Source: an uncultured bacterium
GTDB taxonomy: Bacteria; Planctomycetota; UBA1135; GCA-002686595
Length of the DNA stretch: 39,500 bases
NCBI GenBank assembly: GCA_937905825.1
Contig: CALCXM010000115.1
Coordinates: forward strand, 1 to 39,500
Direction: 5' to 3'
Below, piece by piece: positions 9,112 through 18,319 of this stretch (its first letter is position 1; every line of letters starts with the position of its first letter). Below the pieces are notes generated by a model. The model had not been told where the DNA came from, did no database searches, and worked only from the letters and a program-made list of their open reading frames with translations. The position numbers and the translations under genes were made by a program.

Positions 9112-9989
9112 GCCTCATTGAAGTCAACCAACTAGAGTTCAGCTACACGACGGACGTGCCCACCTTACGCGGCTTCGATCTGCACATTGAAGCGGGGTCC
9201 GTGGTCGGATTGTTGGGACGCAACGGCGCGGGCAAGACGACTCTCCTGCGTGCGCTCATGGGGCTGATGCGACCGGGCAAGGGCACGGTGAAACTGTTCG
9301 GCGCTGATCCGGTCAAGGAGCCCATCGCGGTCAAGCAGCGGATCGGCTACGTTTCCGAGGATCAGATTCTTCCGGAGGCTTGGAGCTTGCGCCAGATCGT
9401 CGCCATGCACCGCGAGGTCTTCCCCAACTGGGACGTCGAGTTCGCGGAAGAGTTGATGGTTCGCTTTCAGATCCCCGGCAACAAACGGGTGCAAGAGATG
9501 AGCAAGGGCCAGGCTCGTCAGGTGGCGTTGCTGTGCGCCGTGGCCCACCGACCTGAGCTCTTGATCTTGGATGAACCGGGAAGCGGCGTGGATCCCGTCA
9601 TGCGGCGGGAGCTTTTGGAAACCGCGATCGAGTTGCTCGCGGACTCCGGTTCCACCATTCTGTTCTCGTCCCACCACGTGGGGGACGTGGAGCGGCTGGC
9701 GAATCGCATCGTGGTGATGGATTACGGCCAGGTGGTGTTGGATGCGGAGCTGGATGATTTGAAGGAGGGCTACTGCGTGGTCACTGCGCCGCAGGATGAC
9801 GAAGCCGCCCGCCGGTTGCGCGGGACACCGGGATTCCTGAGCTTGCGCGTGAAGAACAACCTGTTGCGCGCGGTCTTCGCCGCCTCCCCGGAAGACCTTG
9901 CCGGGAAGCTTGCGGGAATCCCCGGCGCGGGAGCCTCGCGGGTCGCCCTCGAGGACCTCTTCATCGACTTGGTCGGGGGGGCGATCTGA
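9108..9989 (+). CDS. ABC transporter ATP-binding protein (YtrB-like)
   Basis: The 293-residue ATPase has Walker A GRNGAGKTT at 37-45, a signature motif degenerate from LSGGQ (MSKGQ at 131-135), Walker B LLILDEP at 151-157 with catalytic Glu156, and the switch His in SSHH at 187-190. The C-terminal 80 or so residues are a regulatory extension rather than a second ATPase. GAAGGA lies a few bases before the ATG as a ribosome binding site inside the end of the GntR gene. The stop overlaps the ATG of the permease by one base (TGATG). It probably powers export or membrane-stress relief together with the next gene. The substrate cannot be inferred. Confidence 0.95.
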   Translation: MSLIEVNQLEFSYTTDVPTLRGFDLHIEAGSVVGLLGRNGAGKTTLLRALMGLMRPGKGTVKLFGADPVKEPIAVKQRIGYVSEDQILPEAWSLRQIVAMHREVFPNWDVEFAEELMVRFQIPGNKRVQEMSKGQARQVALLCAVAHRPELLILDEPGSGVDPVMRRELLETAIELLADSGSTILFSSHHVGDVERLANRIVVMDYGQVVLDAELDDLKEGYCVVTAPQDDEAARRLRGTPGFLSLRVKNNLLRAVFAASPEDLAGKLAGIPGAGASRVALEDLFIDLVGGAI

Positions 9990-11749
9990 TGCCTCAGTAC
10001 TTCCGAAGGGACCTGTTCCTGGCTCAGAACGCCCTCGGCTTCGTGATCTGCGCCTTTGTCGTCTGGTTCTTGATCTCCCTCGACAACGTGGGAGGCTCCA
10101 ATCACCTGGGGATGCAACTGTCCTACTTGTCGCTCTGCGCGGCGCTTCCGCTCACCGTGTCCTTGCGGCCGGAGATGTACAAGCAGCGATTTCCCGAGGT
10201 GTTGCTGACTCTTCCAATCCGCGCGGAGAGCTTGAGTCGGTCTCGGTTCTTGGCGCTGCTCTTCACCACGGCCGGTCCGCTGCTCCTCGGTTGGATCGCC
10301 ATGCACCTCTTCTTGGACAAGAGTGAGTCCGTTGGGGATCGGTACTTCCTTGGAGTGCTGGCCTCGATCGTGCTGGCCCTTGCTGTTCATGATCGAAGCT
10401 GTGCGGGCAGGAACCACCTAAGCAAGAGCGTCGGGTTGGCGGCGGCTTGCGTCCTCTTCCTGGGGGTTTCGAGCACCCTCGCCCTGGGATCCCCGCTGGT
10501 CACGGGCGCCTTGACCTGCCTCGCGCTAATCGCCGCCCTGCGCACTTGGATTGGAGCCCCGGGCTGGCTGAATGGCAGCCGCGTGGTTGGCGAGCAGCGC
10601 AAGGAACGGAGCGAGCCACAGGTGGGCACGCAGGCCCGAGAGTACTTTGGCTTCGTTTCACCGATCCTGCGACTGCAGTTGGGAGGAACTCTGTTCAACC
10701 CCAGTTGGTTGGGCCCCGTGGCTTTCTTTGGGGTGCTGGGGGTATTCATGGTTAGCCGGTCGGCTCTCATCTACCTGCCCCTGATGGTGTACCTGCTGAT
10801 GAACCTGAATCGCGCCAGCTTCTCAGGGCTAGCGGCGATCGAACACCTGCCTGTCAAACGCAATCGGATTGCGCCGGTCGTCGTGCTGGCCCCATTGCTC
10901 GCTGCGGTCTCCATGAGCCTCGCCCTCGACGCTGCGGCGAACAAGCCTATGGGTTATCAAACTCCACCCAGGTTGGTGAATGCCGAGACTCCTGGGGAGG
11001 GCGCGAGTGAGTCCTTCGCAACGCTGCGGGTGCCAGGTCGGTTGTGGAGGCTGCACTTCGGATTCGATTCGCCTTTGGCCGAGATGGCGGCGAGCGATCG
11101 GCATCCTGCGGAGAGCTTGGCACTCAGCACCTATCGAGTCCTCCCGTTCCTGCCCATCGCCGTCTACAACCCCTACGAAACTCGGCTCGAGTCCTCTGAA
11201 GACTTCCTCGCCATGCAAGTCGATCGCTGTGTACAAGCCGCATACGGAGTCGAGTTGGGAGAGGACGCGATCCGCCAGGCCTACATCGAGGTCGATCGCA
11301 AGGGGCGCCCGAGTGTTCGGCTCACGGTGGATGGTCATCCGGCCCCGCGACTGCAAGACCGGATGGAGGGAGTTGACTTCAAGTCACAGCGCGGTGACTT
11401 CTGGGCGCCCATCCTCGCCTTTTCCGTCGCCTGGTTCCTGGCCGGGCTCATCTCCTTCAGGCGCCGCCAGTTTCCCTACAGCTCCAAGTGGAGAATGCGC
11501 ATCGGATTCGGGGTCTCGGGGGTGGTGGTGGTGGGCTGCTACGCGTTCACCCTTGCCGTCGAGCACGGCGCCGTGTTTGCCGCCGCGTCCTCGTCCATGC
11601 TGGGCGAACTGCTTCCGCAGGACCCCCTGCTGGCCCTCGGGACGATCCTCGCCGTGATCACCCTTCCCGCCATCTACCTGATGAGGAACTTCTGCGTGAT
11701 GGACATCCCAACGCCGGCGGGTTCCCGCTTGGTCTGGACCCGCAAGTAG
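9989..11749 (+). CDS. ABC transporter permease, large multi-span membrane protein
   Basis: This 586-residue protein starts at the ATG overlapping the ATPase stop. It has an N-terminal block of about six hydrophobic helices, for example ALGFVICAFVVWFLISL and FTTAGPLLLGWIAMHLFL, and another group near 235-325. A soluble stretch of about 140 residues follows (about 330-470), probably outside the cytoplasm. Three more helices close the protein (FWAPILAFSVAWFLAGLISF, VVVVGCYAFTLAV, LLALGTILAVITLPAIYLM). The layout fits ABC-2-type permeases encoded with YtrA-like regulators. No known subfamily motif was recognised; the call rests on position and topology. Confidence 0.82.
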   Translation: MPQYFRRDLFLAQNALGFVICAFVVWFLISLDNVGGSNHLGMQLSYLSLCAALPLTVSLRPEMYKQRFPEVLLTLPIRAESLSRSRFLALLFTTAGPLLLGWIAMHLFLDKSESVGDRYFLGVLASIVLALAVHDRSCAGRNHLSKSVGLAAACVLFLGVSSTLALGSPLVTGALTCLALIAALRTWIGAPGWLNGSRVVGEQRKERSEPQVGTQAREYFGFVSPILRLQLGGTLFNPSWLGPVAFFGVLGVFMVSRSALIYLPLMVYLLMNLNRASFSGLAAIEHLPVKRNRIAPVVVLAPLLAAVSMSLALDAAANKPMGYQTPPRLVNAETPGEGASESFATLRVPGRLWRLHFGFDSPLAEMAASDRHPAESLALSTYRVLPFLPIAVYNPYETRLESSEDFLAMQVDRCVQAAYGVELGEDAIRQAYIEVDRKGRPSVRLTVDGHPAPRLQDRMEGVDFKSQRGDFWAPILAFSVAWFLAGLISFRRRQFPYSSKWRMRIGFGVSGVVVVGCYAFTLAVEHGAVFAAASSSMLGELLPQDPLLALGTILAVITLPAIYLMRNFCVMDIPTPAGSRLVWTRK

Positions 11750-11816
11750 CCGGTTCTTGGATGGAACCGGAGTCCGTGGCTTTGCAGGGGCGCCCGCACA
11801 GGGCAAACTGCTGCCC

Positions 11817-12218
11817 ATGGACTCCAAAGCGCTCATCGACGACTTCCTCTCCGGCCAGGCTTACGCCGTGGTCGGTGCTTCCAGCAACCGTGAGAAGTAC
11901 GGGAACAAGGTGCTGCGCTGCTACGTGCAGAACGGACGGCGCGCCATTCCTGTGCATCCCAAGGAGACCCAGGTCGAGGGCATCGATTGCGCCGCGGACC
12001 TCAGCTCCCTGCCGGAAGAGGTTCACGGGATCTCGATCATCACGCCCCCCGCGGTCACGGAGCAGATCGTTGAAGAAGCGGCCAAGCTCGGCATCAAGCG
12101 GCTTTGGATGCAACCGGGGGCGGAGAGCGATACCGCTGTTGCGCGCGCCAAAGAACTCGGCCTGTCGGTGATCGCCGGCGGACCGTGCTTGTTGGTGGCT
12201 CTCGGATTCAAAGCGTAA
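11817..12218 (+). CDS. CoA-binding domain protein (YccU-like)
   Basis: The 133-residue single-domain Rossmann protein has the family hallmarks AVVGASSNREKYGNKVLR near the N-terminus, a central IPVHPKETQVEGI strand-loop, ISIITPPAVT, and LWMQPGAES followed by IAGGPCLLV. This matches the CoA_binding (succinyl-CoA synthetase alpha-like) fold of YccU-type proteins, which are usually 130-145 residues. The ATG at 11817 fits the family start. An upstream in-frame ATG at 11757 would add 20 unconserved residues. Its biochemical role is poorly known even in model bacteria. It lies 67 bp after the ABC operon and 22 bp before the next gene. Confidence 0.88.
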   Translation: MDSKALIDDFLSGQAYAVVGASSNREKYGNKVLRCYVQNGRRAIPVHPKETQVEGIDCAADLSSLPEEVHGISIITPPAVTEQIVEEAAKLGIKRLWMQPGAESDTAVARAKELGLSVIAGGPCLLVALGFKA

Positions 12219-12240
12219 GAGGCCCTTTCAACTAGCTGCG

Positions 12241-13617
12241 ATGGAACGTTTCACGATTGTCATTGGCGCCCTGTTGGGTCTTCAACTGGTCCTGCGAACC
12301 CTGCGCTTGCAGACCTTCCCGATTCCCCGAGCCGTGGTCTCCCTTGGGCTCTTGGCGCTGGTGCATTGGATGGGAAGCACGGGCGTGTCCACCGCCGTCG
12401 GCTTGCTCGCATCCTGGTTGGTGAGCGCTGAGATTCGGGGGCTCGTGGATCCCCTGGGCGGACTACGCAAGCAATTGAAGAGCGGCGATCCAGCTGACTT
12501 AGCGCAGGCAGTTCACGCTGCCAAGGAGATGGGGACGGACAAGGCCAACGCCCTGCTGCTGGATCATCTCGCCACCCAGGCACAGGGCGAGGAGCGCAAG
12601 GCGCCCTTGGTCGTGGCGCATGCCCTGGTTGAGGGTTGGGGTGTGGAGGTTTTTCTTGCACGTTGGGGAGTGCTTCCCCCGGAGACTCGCATCACATGCC
12701 TGGAGGCTTTGATGGGCAAAACCGGCTTCCCCGCCGAGGCCACCCTGAAGATTGCCCGCGATGCGATGGACAAGGAGCCGACCGTGGCCGCCGCCGGCTG
12801 GCGCACCTACGCTTCCGTGGTGACCGCCGGATTCGACCAGCAAGCGGGCGGTTTGGATCCGCAAGTCTGGCTGCAGCAGAGTGCCGGAGATTCCAACAAG
12901 GACGTGCAAGGCCTGCGAACGCACCTCGCGCAAAAACGCACGGCGGAGGTTCAAACCCAAGGAGTCGATTCCTTGGTTTCACGCTACCGCCGCGAGGTGT
13001 TCATCCACTCGCCAGAAACTGCCGTGCGCTTGCAGGTGTCGAAGGCGTACGGGTTGGATGGGGAGCAGGCCGGAGAACTTCAGCTTCCGCCGGGCAAGTA
13101 CGTGGGATCCCTCTCGGGGAAGTTCGACAACGCACAAAACGCCGTGGCCGAGGGCTGGCGCTTTCACCTGCTGCTGATGGACGTGGGGGGCAAGCCTTGG
13201 GAGCTGACGGTCATCTGGCACGCTGCGGAGTTCTTCGGAGAGATCTTGGACGAGCGTCACAGCGCGGAGCGTCGCTGGTTCGATGAAGCGCCCGAAGAAG
13301 TCGAGCGAGCGTTTGCCACGCAAGCCTTTGTGGGCCCCGTCGTTTCCTACGGTGACGCCTGGAGTGCGCACAAACCAACCATCGACGGAGTCGCTCTGCA
13401 GTTGGGCGAGAAGCAATTGCTCAAGTGCTTGGTCGCCGCCGGGCCGTCAAAGGGCGACGAGCCCACAAATCTCAGCTTCTTGCTCTACGGCGTTGAAGAT
13501 GCCGAGGATCCGGACGAGGAACTGCGCCCGTTTGTGACCACGATCCCTCTGGAGCGCATGGTCCTCTCCGCCTCGGAGGACGACATGATCGAAATACCTA
13601 CGGTCAAGGTCTTGTAG
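12241..13617 (+). CDS. Hypothetical membrane-anchored protein
   Basis: I do not recognise this 458-residue protein. The N-terminus has two or three hydrophobic helices (about 4-20, 30-47 and 48-62: VVSLGLLALVHW, VSTAVGLLASWLVS). Residues 70-250 are helical and alanine-rich and may form HEAT-like repeats (DLAQAVHAAKEMGTDKANALLLDHLA). From about 250 on, the protein is mixed alpha/beta and acidic near the end (VEDAEDPDEELRPF). That part includes IWHAAEFFGEILDERHSAERRWFDEAPEEV. The start lies 22 bp after the YccU-like stop, so co-transcription is likely. A cytoplasmic domain tethered to the inner membrane is the simplest reading. Confidence 0.8.
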   Translation: MERFTIVIGALLGLQLVLRTLRLQTFPIPRAVVSLGLLALVHWMGSTGVSTAVGLLASWLVSAEIRGLVDPLGGLRKQLKSGDPADLAQAVHAAKEMGTDKANALLLDHLATQAQGEERKAPLVVAHALVEGWGVEVFLARWGVLPPETRITCLEALMGKTGFPAEATLKIARDAMDKEPTVAAAGWRTYASVVTAGFDQQAGGLDPQVWLQQSAGDSNKDVQGLRTHLAQKRTAEVQTQGVDSLVSRYRREVFIHSPETAVRLQVSKAYGLDGEQAGELQLPPGKYVGSLSGKFDNAQNAVAEGWRFHLLLMDVGGKPWELTVIWHAAEFFGEILDERHSAERRWFDEAPEEVERAFATQAFVGPVVSYGDAWSAHKPTIDGVALQLGEKQLLKCLVAAGPSKGDEPTNLSFLLYGVEDAEDPDEELRPFVTTIPLERMVLSASEDDMIEIPTVKVL

Positions 13618-13724
13618 GGGACTCGGCCAGCTTCGAACTCGATTGCCATCCACGGACTCACCAGGAAGCGCAACCCCGGGCAGGGCGGCGCTCCGGGCCA
13701 CCTGTCTTGCTTTGGGACCCGCGG

Positions 13725-14312
13725 CTATTCCTTCAGCACCATGTCGATGCAGAGCACCGCAGCGAGGATCAGTTGCCGCGACACGTCCTCGGCGCTCACG
13801 TGCTTCTCGATGGAAAGCATGTAGTTGTCCGCGCTCGTGAACATCTCCTTTCCGATGCCACTCCAACGCTTGTTGACTCGCGCGAACTGACGCTGACCTC
13901 GCAGGAACCGGAAGTCCCAGCCAACCCAGTTGCCCTTCAATTCGCAGAGCACCTTCTCCGCCGCGTCGAGCACGCGAAAGGCGCCGCCGATCGAGAAGAA
14001 GCGTTGCTTGAAGACTCCAAGGAGACGGTCGTTCCCGTCAAAGACTTCCACTCGGGAAAGCAGGAACGAGATCCCGCGTTTGATGCGCAGGACCAGTTGA
14101 CCGGTCTTGTCACGCACCTGGATGTCAAAGGGCGTCATGCGCTTGTAGTCCGTAAAGCGCAGTAGCTTCGTGATGGGGCCGAGTTGCTCCTCGCGGCACT
14201 CCATCAAGAGGGCCCCGTCGACGGGGTTCAAGATGTCAAAGTTGTTGGCCGCCTTGAAGAGGCCCACGTGCTCTTTGACGAGATACAGGTTGTGCTGGAG
14301 AGTGGGATGCAT
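13725..14312 (-). CDS. Phospholipid scramblase-related / LURP-one-like protein
   Basis: The 195-residue protein reads as the scramblase/LOR (tubby-like) fold. It opens MHPTLQHNLYLVKEHVGLFK and continues with FTDYKRMTPFDIQVRD, FLLSRVEVFDGNDRLLGVFK and KGNWVGWDFRF. It ends in a hydrophobic C-terminal helix, LILAAVLCIDMVLKE. I recognise this combination from bacterial proteins annotated as phospholipid scramblase-related. Whether such bacterial members move lipids is not established. The C-terminal helix would fit membrane association. It is convergent with the preceding gene (107 bp between stops), and its start lies 194 bp from the kinase stop on the same strand. Confidence 0.8.
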   Translation of the reverse strand: MHPTLQHNLYLVKEHVGLFKAANNFDILNPVDGALLMECREEQLGPITKLLRFTDYKRMTPFDIQVRDKTGQLVLRIKRGISFLLSRVEVFDGNDRLLGVFKQRFFSIGGAFRVLDAAEKVLCELKGNWVGWDFRFLRGQRQFARVNKRWSGIGKEMFTSADNYMLSIEKHVSAEDVSRQLILAAVLCIDMVLKE

Positions 14313-14506
14313 GGCAAGGAAAAGAATCGGGCCGGGGGATGGCCAGACCTTAAGAAAAGTGTCCGCAGGAATTTGGACTCGGCGAGTGGGCCCATGAGGC
14401 GGGCTCAGGGACGGTCTTTTTCGAGCTGGGCACGCGTCCGCGCTCGCGACGGGGAATCGCCAGCGTGGTTGCGCTGTGCCTCCGGCAGCCCCCGAACGCC
14501 CCTGGC

Positions 14507-16516
14507 CTACTCGCCTTCGATCAGCGGATGATTCGTGGGAAGCAGCTTGGCCAGCACGGATCGGGCCTTGCGCTCTTGCGCAAACGCGGCGTCCTCCTGG
14601 CCACTCGCGCGCAGCCCGACCGCGTATTGGCGACGCATACGAGCGGTTGCCATGGATTCCGGTCCGTGACGTCGCTCGTCCGATTGCAGGGCGAGCTCAA
14701 AAGCCGATAGGGCTTCGGTCGTCGAGCCAGTGGCCAGCAGCACTCGCCCGAGGGATTGCCGTCCGCGAGCGGTTGCTTCGTGCTCCAGACCGAAGAGCTC
14801 GACGTACTCACTGAGAGCGGTGCGCGCGCAGGACTCCGCCTGCGCGAGCTGCCCCTCTCCCAGGTAAGCCTCCGCGAGCTTGCGCGCGACCATGGCTTGG
14901 GGAATGCGCGAGTCCGCTCGGTCCTGGAAGATCTGCAACCCGGACAACAGTTGTTCGCGGGCTTCGTGAAAGCGTTGCGCGTCGAGCAAGACGTCTGCGC
15001 GCGCGTTGCTCGCCACGGCAACTTGCATCGATCGGGGTCCCCAGGCCGACCGCGCCAGCTGAAGCGCTCGCGTCAGATGTTCTTCCGCCCGCTCAAAGTT
15101 TCGCAGATCACGCCAGGTCTTGCCGATTGTCGCGTGCACTTCGAAGGCTGCCTTTGGGTTGTCCGAGAGTTCGACATCGATGCGCTCGCCGGCGCGCTCC
15201 AACATGGAACTCAGGGGCCAATCGCCCTCCGCTTCGACGCGCGGAACCGCCAAGGCGAGCACCGAGAGCAAGAAGTCCTTGACCTGCTCCGCCTTGGCAC
15301 GCTCGCGGGACTCGACCCGGGCCGTTTGCAGGCTCAAGCCGAGCGCGCCGCCAAAGACGGTCACCAGGGTCAAACTCGCGGCGAGCACGCCCCATCGGTG
15401 GCGACGGACAAAGCACCTGGCGTGGTAGACAAAAGTGGGACGGCGCGCGCGCACGGGCTCACCGCGCAAACTGCTCTCGAGATCCTGCGCGAGGTCTTCA
15501 GCGCTGGCGTAGCGACGGTCGGGATCCACTTCGAGGGCATGCAAAAGCACCGCTTCCAGATCTCCGACCACACCGAATTCCCGTGGGCGGGTGGGTGTCG
15601 GATTGCGCAAGTAGTCGAGGGCGGCGGTTAGATGCAGCCCGTCGAGATCGTAGGGCAAGGACCCGCAAAGCACTTCGTAGGCGAGCACTCCCAAGGAGTA
15701 CACGTCACTGCGAGTGTCCATCTCGCTCGCGCGACCGGACGCCTGCTCGGGGCTCATGTACGTCAAGGTGCCCAGGAAGCTGCCCGGCAAGGTGGGCGAG
15801 AGCTGCGAGCTCGCTCCCTGCAATTTGGCCACACCGAAGTCGATCACCCGCGGATGTCCCTGGCCATCGACCAGCACATTCGGGGGCTTGATGTCACGGT
15901 GGATGACGCCACTGCGATGTCCGTAGGCGATGGCGGAACAAACCCGGCGCAGCAGTTGGATGCGCTCCCCACGATTGAGCTTGGCGGCACGCACGTACTC
16001 GGTGATCGGTTTGGCTTCCTGCACCAACTCCATCGCAATCCAGGGCCGACCTTGATCACTCGTTCCCGCTTCAAGCACTTGCGCGATGGCCGGGTGGTGA
16101 AGGGTTGCGAGCAACTCGGCTTCCAAGGCGAAGCGCTGCAAGGCTCCCGGGGATGGAGCATTGTCCAGCAAGACCTTGAGCGCCACCATGCGACGGGGGT
16201 CCGCCTGTTCCGCGCAGTAGACGATCGACGAGCCACCGACCCCCAAGATTCCTTGGACTTCGTAGCCGCCGATGCGCGTGCCGTCGGTTGGCATGGGGAG
16301 CGGCTCGCGCGCCATGCCCGGACTCGGACTGCCTAGAAAACTGCCCGACTCGGAGCTGGCGTCGAGCAGTGCCTCGATGTCGGTGCGAAACTCCGGATGC
16401 ACCTCGCAGATACGCTTCAGCTGCTCGGAGCGTTGCGGTTCCGGTTCGAGCAGGGCATCCCCGATCAGTTCCTTTAGCCGGCCCCAGCGTTGCCCCGCGT
16501 TTTCTTTACTCGACAT
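14507..16516 (-). CDS. Hanks-type Ser/Thr protein kinase with TM segment and C-terminal TPR region
   Basis: The protein is 669 residues from the ATG at 16516, which is preceded by a good Shine-Dalgarno AGGAGG six bases upstream. A longer frame to 16657 is rejected for that reason. The kinase domain covers about 85-350: glycine loop GILGVGGSSIVY (89-100), ATP-anchoring Lys114 in VALKVL, catalytic HRDIKPPNVL (206-215, Asp208, Asn213), metal-binding DFG at 226-228 and the MSPEQ motif at 254-258. A membrane helix lies at about 375-397. The C-terminal 270 residues form TPR-like repeats (ARKLAEAYLGEGQLAQAESC, GRVLLATGSTTEALSAFELA), probably outside the cytoplasm. Its first bases overlap the end of the sigma factor gene, a classic ECF/kinase pairing in Planctomycetota in which the kinase is thought to control the sigma factor. 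Confidence 0.95.
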   Translation of the reverse strand: MSSKENAGQRWGRLKELIGDALLEPEPQRSEQLKRICEVHPEFRTDIEALLDASSESGSFLGSPSPGMAREPLPMPTDGTRIGGYEVQGILGVGGSSIVYCAEQADPRRMVALKVLLDNAPSPGALQRFALEAELLATLHHPAIAQVLEAGTSDQGRPWIAMELVQEAKPITEYVRAAKLNRGERIQLLRRVCSAIAYGHRSGVIHRDIKPPNVLVDGQGHPRVIDFGVAKLQGASSQLSPTLPGSFLGTLTYMSPEQASGRASEMDTRSDVYSLGVLAYEVLCGSLPYDLDGLHLTAALDYLRNPTPTRPREFGVVGDLEAVLLHALEVDPDRRYASAEDLAQDLESSLRGEPVRARRPTFVYHARCFVRRHRWGVLAASLTLVTVFGGALGLSLQTARVESRERAKAEQVKDFLLSVLALAVPRVEAEGDWPLSSMLERAGERIDVELSDNPKAAFEVHATIGKTWRDLRNFERAEEHLTRALQLARSAWGPRSMQVAVASNARADVLLDAQRFHEAREQLLSGLQIFQDRADSRIPQAMVARKLAEAYLGEGQLAQAESCARTALSEYVELFGLEHEATARGRQSLGRVLLATGSTTEALSAFELALQSDERRHGPESMATARMRRQYAVGLRASGQEDAAFAQERKARSVLAKLLPTNHPLIEGE

Positions 16517-17039
16517 CCGATCCCTCCTGGGAAGCCTTGATCCATTGAAAGAGCCAGAGCCGCGCTCCAACCCAGTCGCGACGCACGGTACGTGGGGCCA
16601 CGTTGAGGGAAGCGGCGATCTCCTCTTCCGAGAGACCGCCGAAGTAACGCAGCTCAACGATCTGGGCAGCGCGTGCGTCGACCTTGGCGAATTCGATCAA
16701 GGCTTGATCGAGGTCGAGGATCTCGTCGGCGTCGATCGTCTTGCCCAAGAGCTCCACGTCGAGGGCCACCCGCTCGTGACCTCCGCCCCTGCGCAAGGAC
16801 TTGCGGTTGCGAGCGTGGTCCACCAGGATGCGCCGCATGGCGAGCGAGGCCGCCGCAAACAAGCGCCCGCGGTCTTGCCAAGGGGAACTGCGATCATTGG
16901 AAAGCCGCAGGTACACCTCGTGCACCAGCGCGGTCGGTTGAAGTGTGTGCCCTGCTGGTTCCGAAGCCATGCGGTGGGCCGCTAGCCGTCGAAGCTGGGT
17001 GTACACCTCCGAGATCAGTTCAGGGGGCGGGTCTTGCAT
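16506..17039 (-). CDS. ECF sigma factor (TIGR02999-like, kinase-associated)
   Basis: The 177-residue protein starts at the ATG at 17039, with AGGA just upstream. It has the family motifs HTLQPTALVHEVYLRL (region 2), FAAASLAMRRILVDHARNR, and a region-4 helix-turn-helix with VELRYFGGLSEEEIAASL and APRTVRRDWVGARLWL. Upstream in-frame codons up to 17174 are not needed for the domain. Its last 11 bases overlap the kinase start, and the kinase ribosome binding site lies inside this gene, so the two are translationally linked. The HAF-repeat genes begin 125 bp away on the opposite strand and are possible targets. No typical anti-sigma gene is present. Confidence 0.93.
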   Translation of the reverse strand: MQDPPPELISEVYTQLRRLAAHRMASEPAGHTLQPTALVHEVYLRLSNDRSSPWQDRGRLFAAASLAMRRILVDHARNRKSLRRGGGHERVALDVELLGKTIDADEILDLDQALIEFAKVDARAAQIVELRYFGGLSEEEIAASLNVAPRTVRRDWVGARLWLFQWIKASQEGSDVE

Positions 17040-17163
17040 AGGGTCCTGGGAACATAGCTCCCTCAGCGTCGATTTGTGGAGGGCGAAAAAAAAGATCCGA
17101 GTTCCGTGGCCGGTTGCGTGGACGCTTCTCGCGGACCGAGTGAACCCAAACCCCGGAGCGTCT

Positions 17164-18303
17164 ATGAAGACCAACTACCGGCTCGCCCTGTGGGCGGCCA
17201 TCCCCCTGTTCGTGACTCTCGTGTCCCAACCTCTCCTCGCCCAGCAAGCGACTTTCCGTGACCTTGGAGCCATTGCCGCGGCGAATGAGAACTTTGCTGG
17301 AGCCACCGCCATCGCGGACAATGGCAAGCTGATTGGAGGCTACACCCGTTCCAACGCCACTCCCGACGGGCGCGGCGCGGCCCTCTGGCGGGGCGGGCTT
17401 TACGCTCACGAACTCCCCGGATTCGCTACGCAGAATCTGTGGGGACACGTGCGCGCTGTCGGTCCCGATGGGGACCTCGCGGTGGGCTCCACGACCAAGG
17501 ACAATCAGCCTCGACCCTTTTTTTGGACGCCTGCCTTGGGAGTGCGCGAGCTCAGTCTCGCGCCCAGTTTCCTGGGAGGCGAAGCCATGTCGTCGAATGA
17601 CCGTGGCTCGAAAATCGTCGGCTACGGCAACTTCATGGGACTGCTCTGGAACCGTCCCGTTCCGCTGACGGAAGCCATGGTGTGGGACGCTGGACAGCCT
17701 ACGTCACTCGGTTTCCTCGGGAACGGAGTTTGGAGTCGGGCCAATGATGTGTCCGCGGATGGCCGCGTGATCGTCGGGGAGTCGGACCTCAACACGAGCC
17801 TCGGTGAGTACGTCGCGGTCATGTGGATCAATGGCTTGGGCCCTTTGAAAGTGGGGGACTTGCCGGGGGGCTACAAGCGCAGTCGTGCCGTCGCCGTCTC
17901 CGCTGACGGCAGCACGATCGCGGGCTGGGGCAGCAAGCAGTTCCATCCCTTCTTGCATCGCATGTTCCGCTGGACGCGCACCGGGGGAATGGTCGACATC
18001 GGCATTGCCCCGGGTCACCAACTTGCCGAAGCCACGGCCATGACTCCCGATGGTTCGGTGATCGTCGGTTGGGGGCAAGTGGCTGGTTCCGCGAATCGCA
18101 TGCCCGTCATCTGGGACGCGACCAATGGAGTTCGCGACCTGACGGTGATGCTGGAAGCGAGTGGAGTGGATCTAACTCCATGGCGCAATCAATTTGGCCA
18201 GCTCTTCATGCAAGCCACCGGTGTGACCGCCGATGGCAAGACGATCTGTGGCTTTGGCAATCTCGGAAACAACAGGCGCGGCTGGGTCGCGACGCTTCCC
18301 TAA
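17164..18303 (+). CDS. Secreted HAF-repeat protein 1
   Basis: The 379-residue protein has a signal peptide (MKTNYRLALWAAIPLFVTL, cut near LLAQQ). It has at least six HAF-type repeats with the core (D/A)DG-x-(I/V)-G: ATAIADNGKLIGGY, ANDVSADGRVIVGES, AVAVSADGSTIAGWG, ATAMTPDGSVIVGWG and ATGVTADGKTICGFG among them. Each repeat is spaced by a W-containing strand such as AVMWINGLG or PVIWDATNGVRDL, suggesting a beta-propeller-like fold outside the cell. HAF repeats are known from bacterial extracellular and autotransporter proteins of unknown activity. The start at 17164 is chosen because it opens the signal peptide. An almost identical architecture follows 16 bp downstream, so the two genes are tandem duplicates in one transcript. 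Confidence 0.9.
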   Translation: MKTNYRLALWAAIPLFVTLVSQPLLAQQATFRDLGAIAAANENFAGATAIADNGKLIGGYTRSNATPDGRGAALWRGGLYAHELPGFATQNLWGHVRAVGPDGDLAVGSTTKDNQPRPFFWTPALGVRELSLAPSFLGGEAMSSNDRGSKIVGYGNFMGLLWNRPVPLTEAMVWDAGQPTSLGFLGNGVWSRANDVSADGRVIVGESDLNTSLGEYVAVMWINGLGPLKVGDLPGGYKRSRAVAVSADGSTIAGWGSKQFHPFLHRMFRWTRTGGMVDIGIAPGHQLAEATAMTPDGSVIVGWGQVAGSANRMPVIWDATNGVRDLTVMLEASGVDLTPWRNQFGQLFMQATGVTADGKTICGFGNLGNNRRGWVATLP

Positions 18304-18319
18304 CTATTGGAGTCGAACG

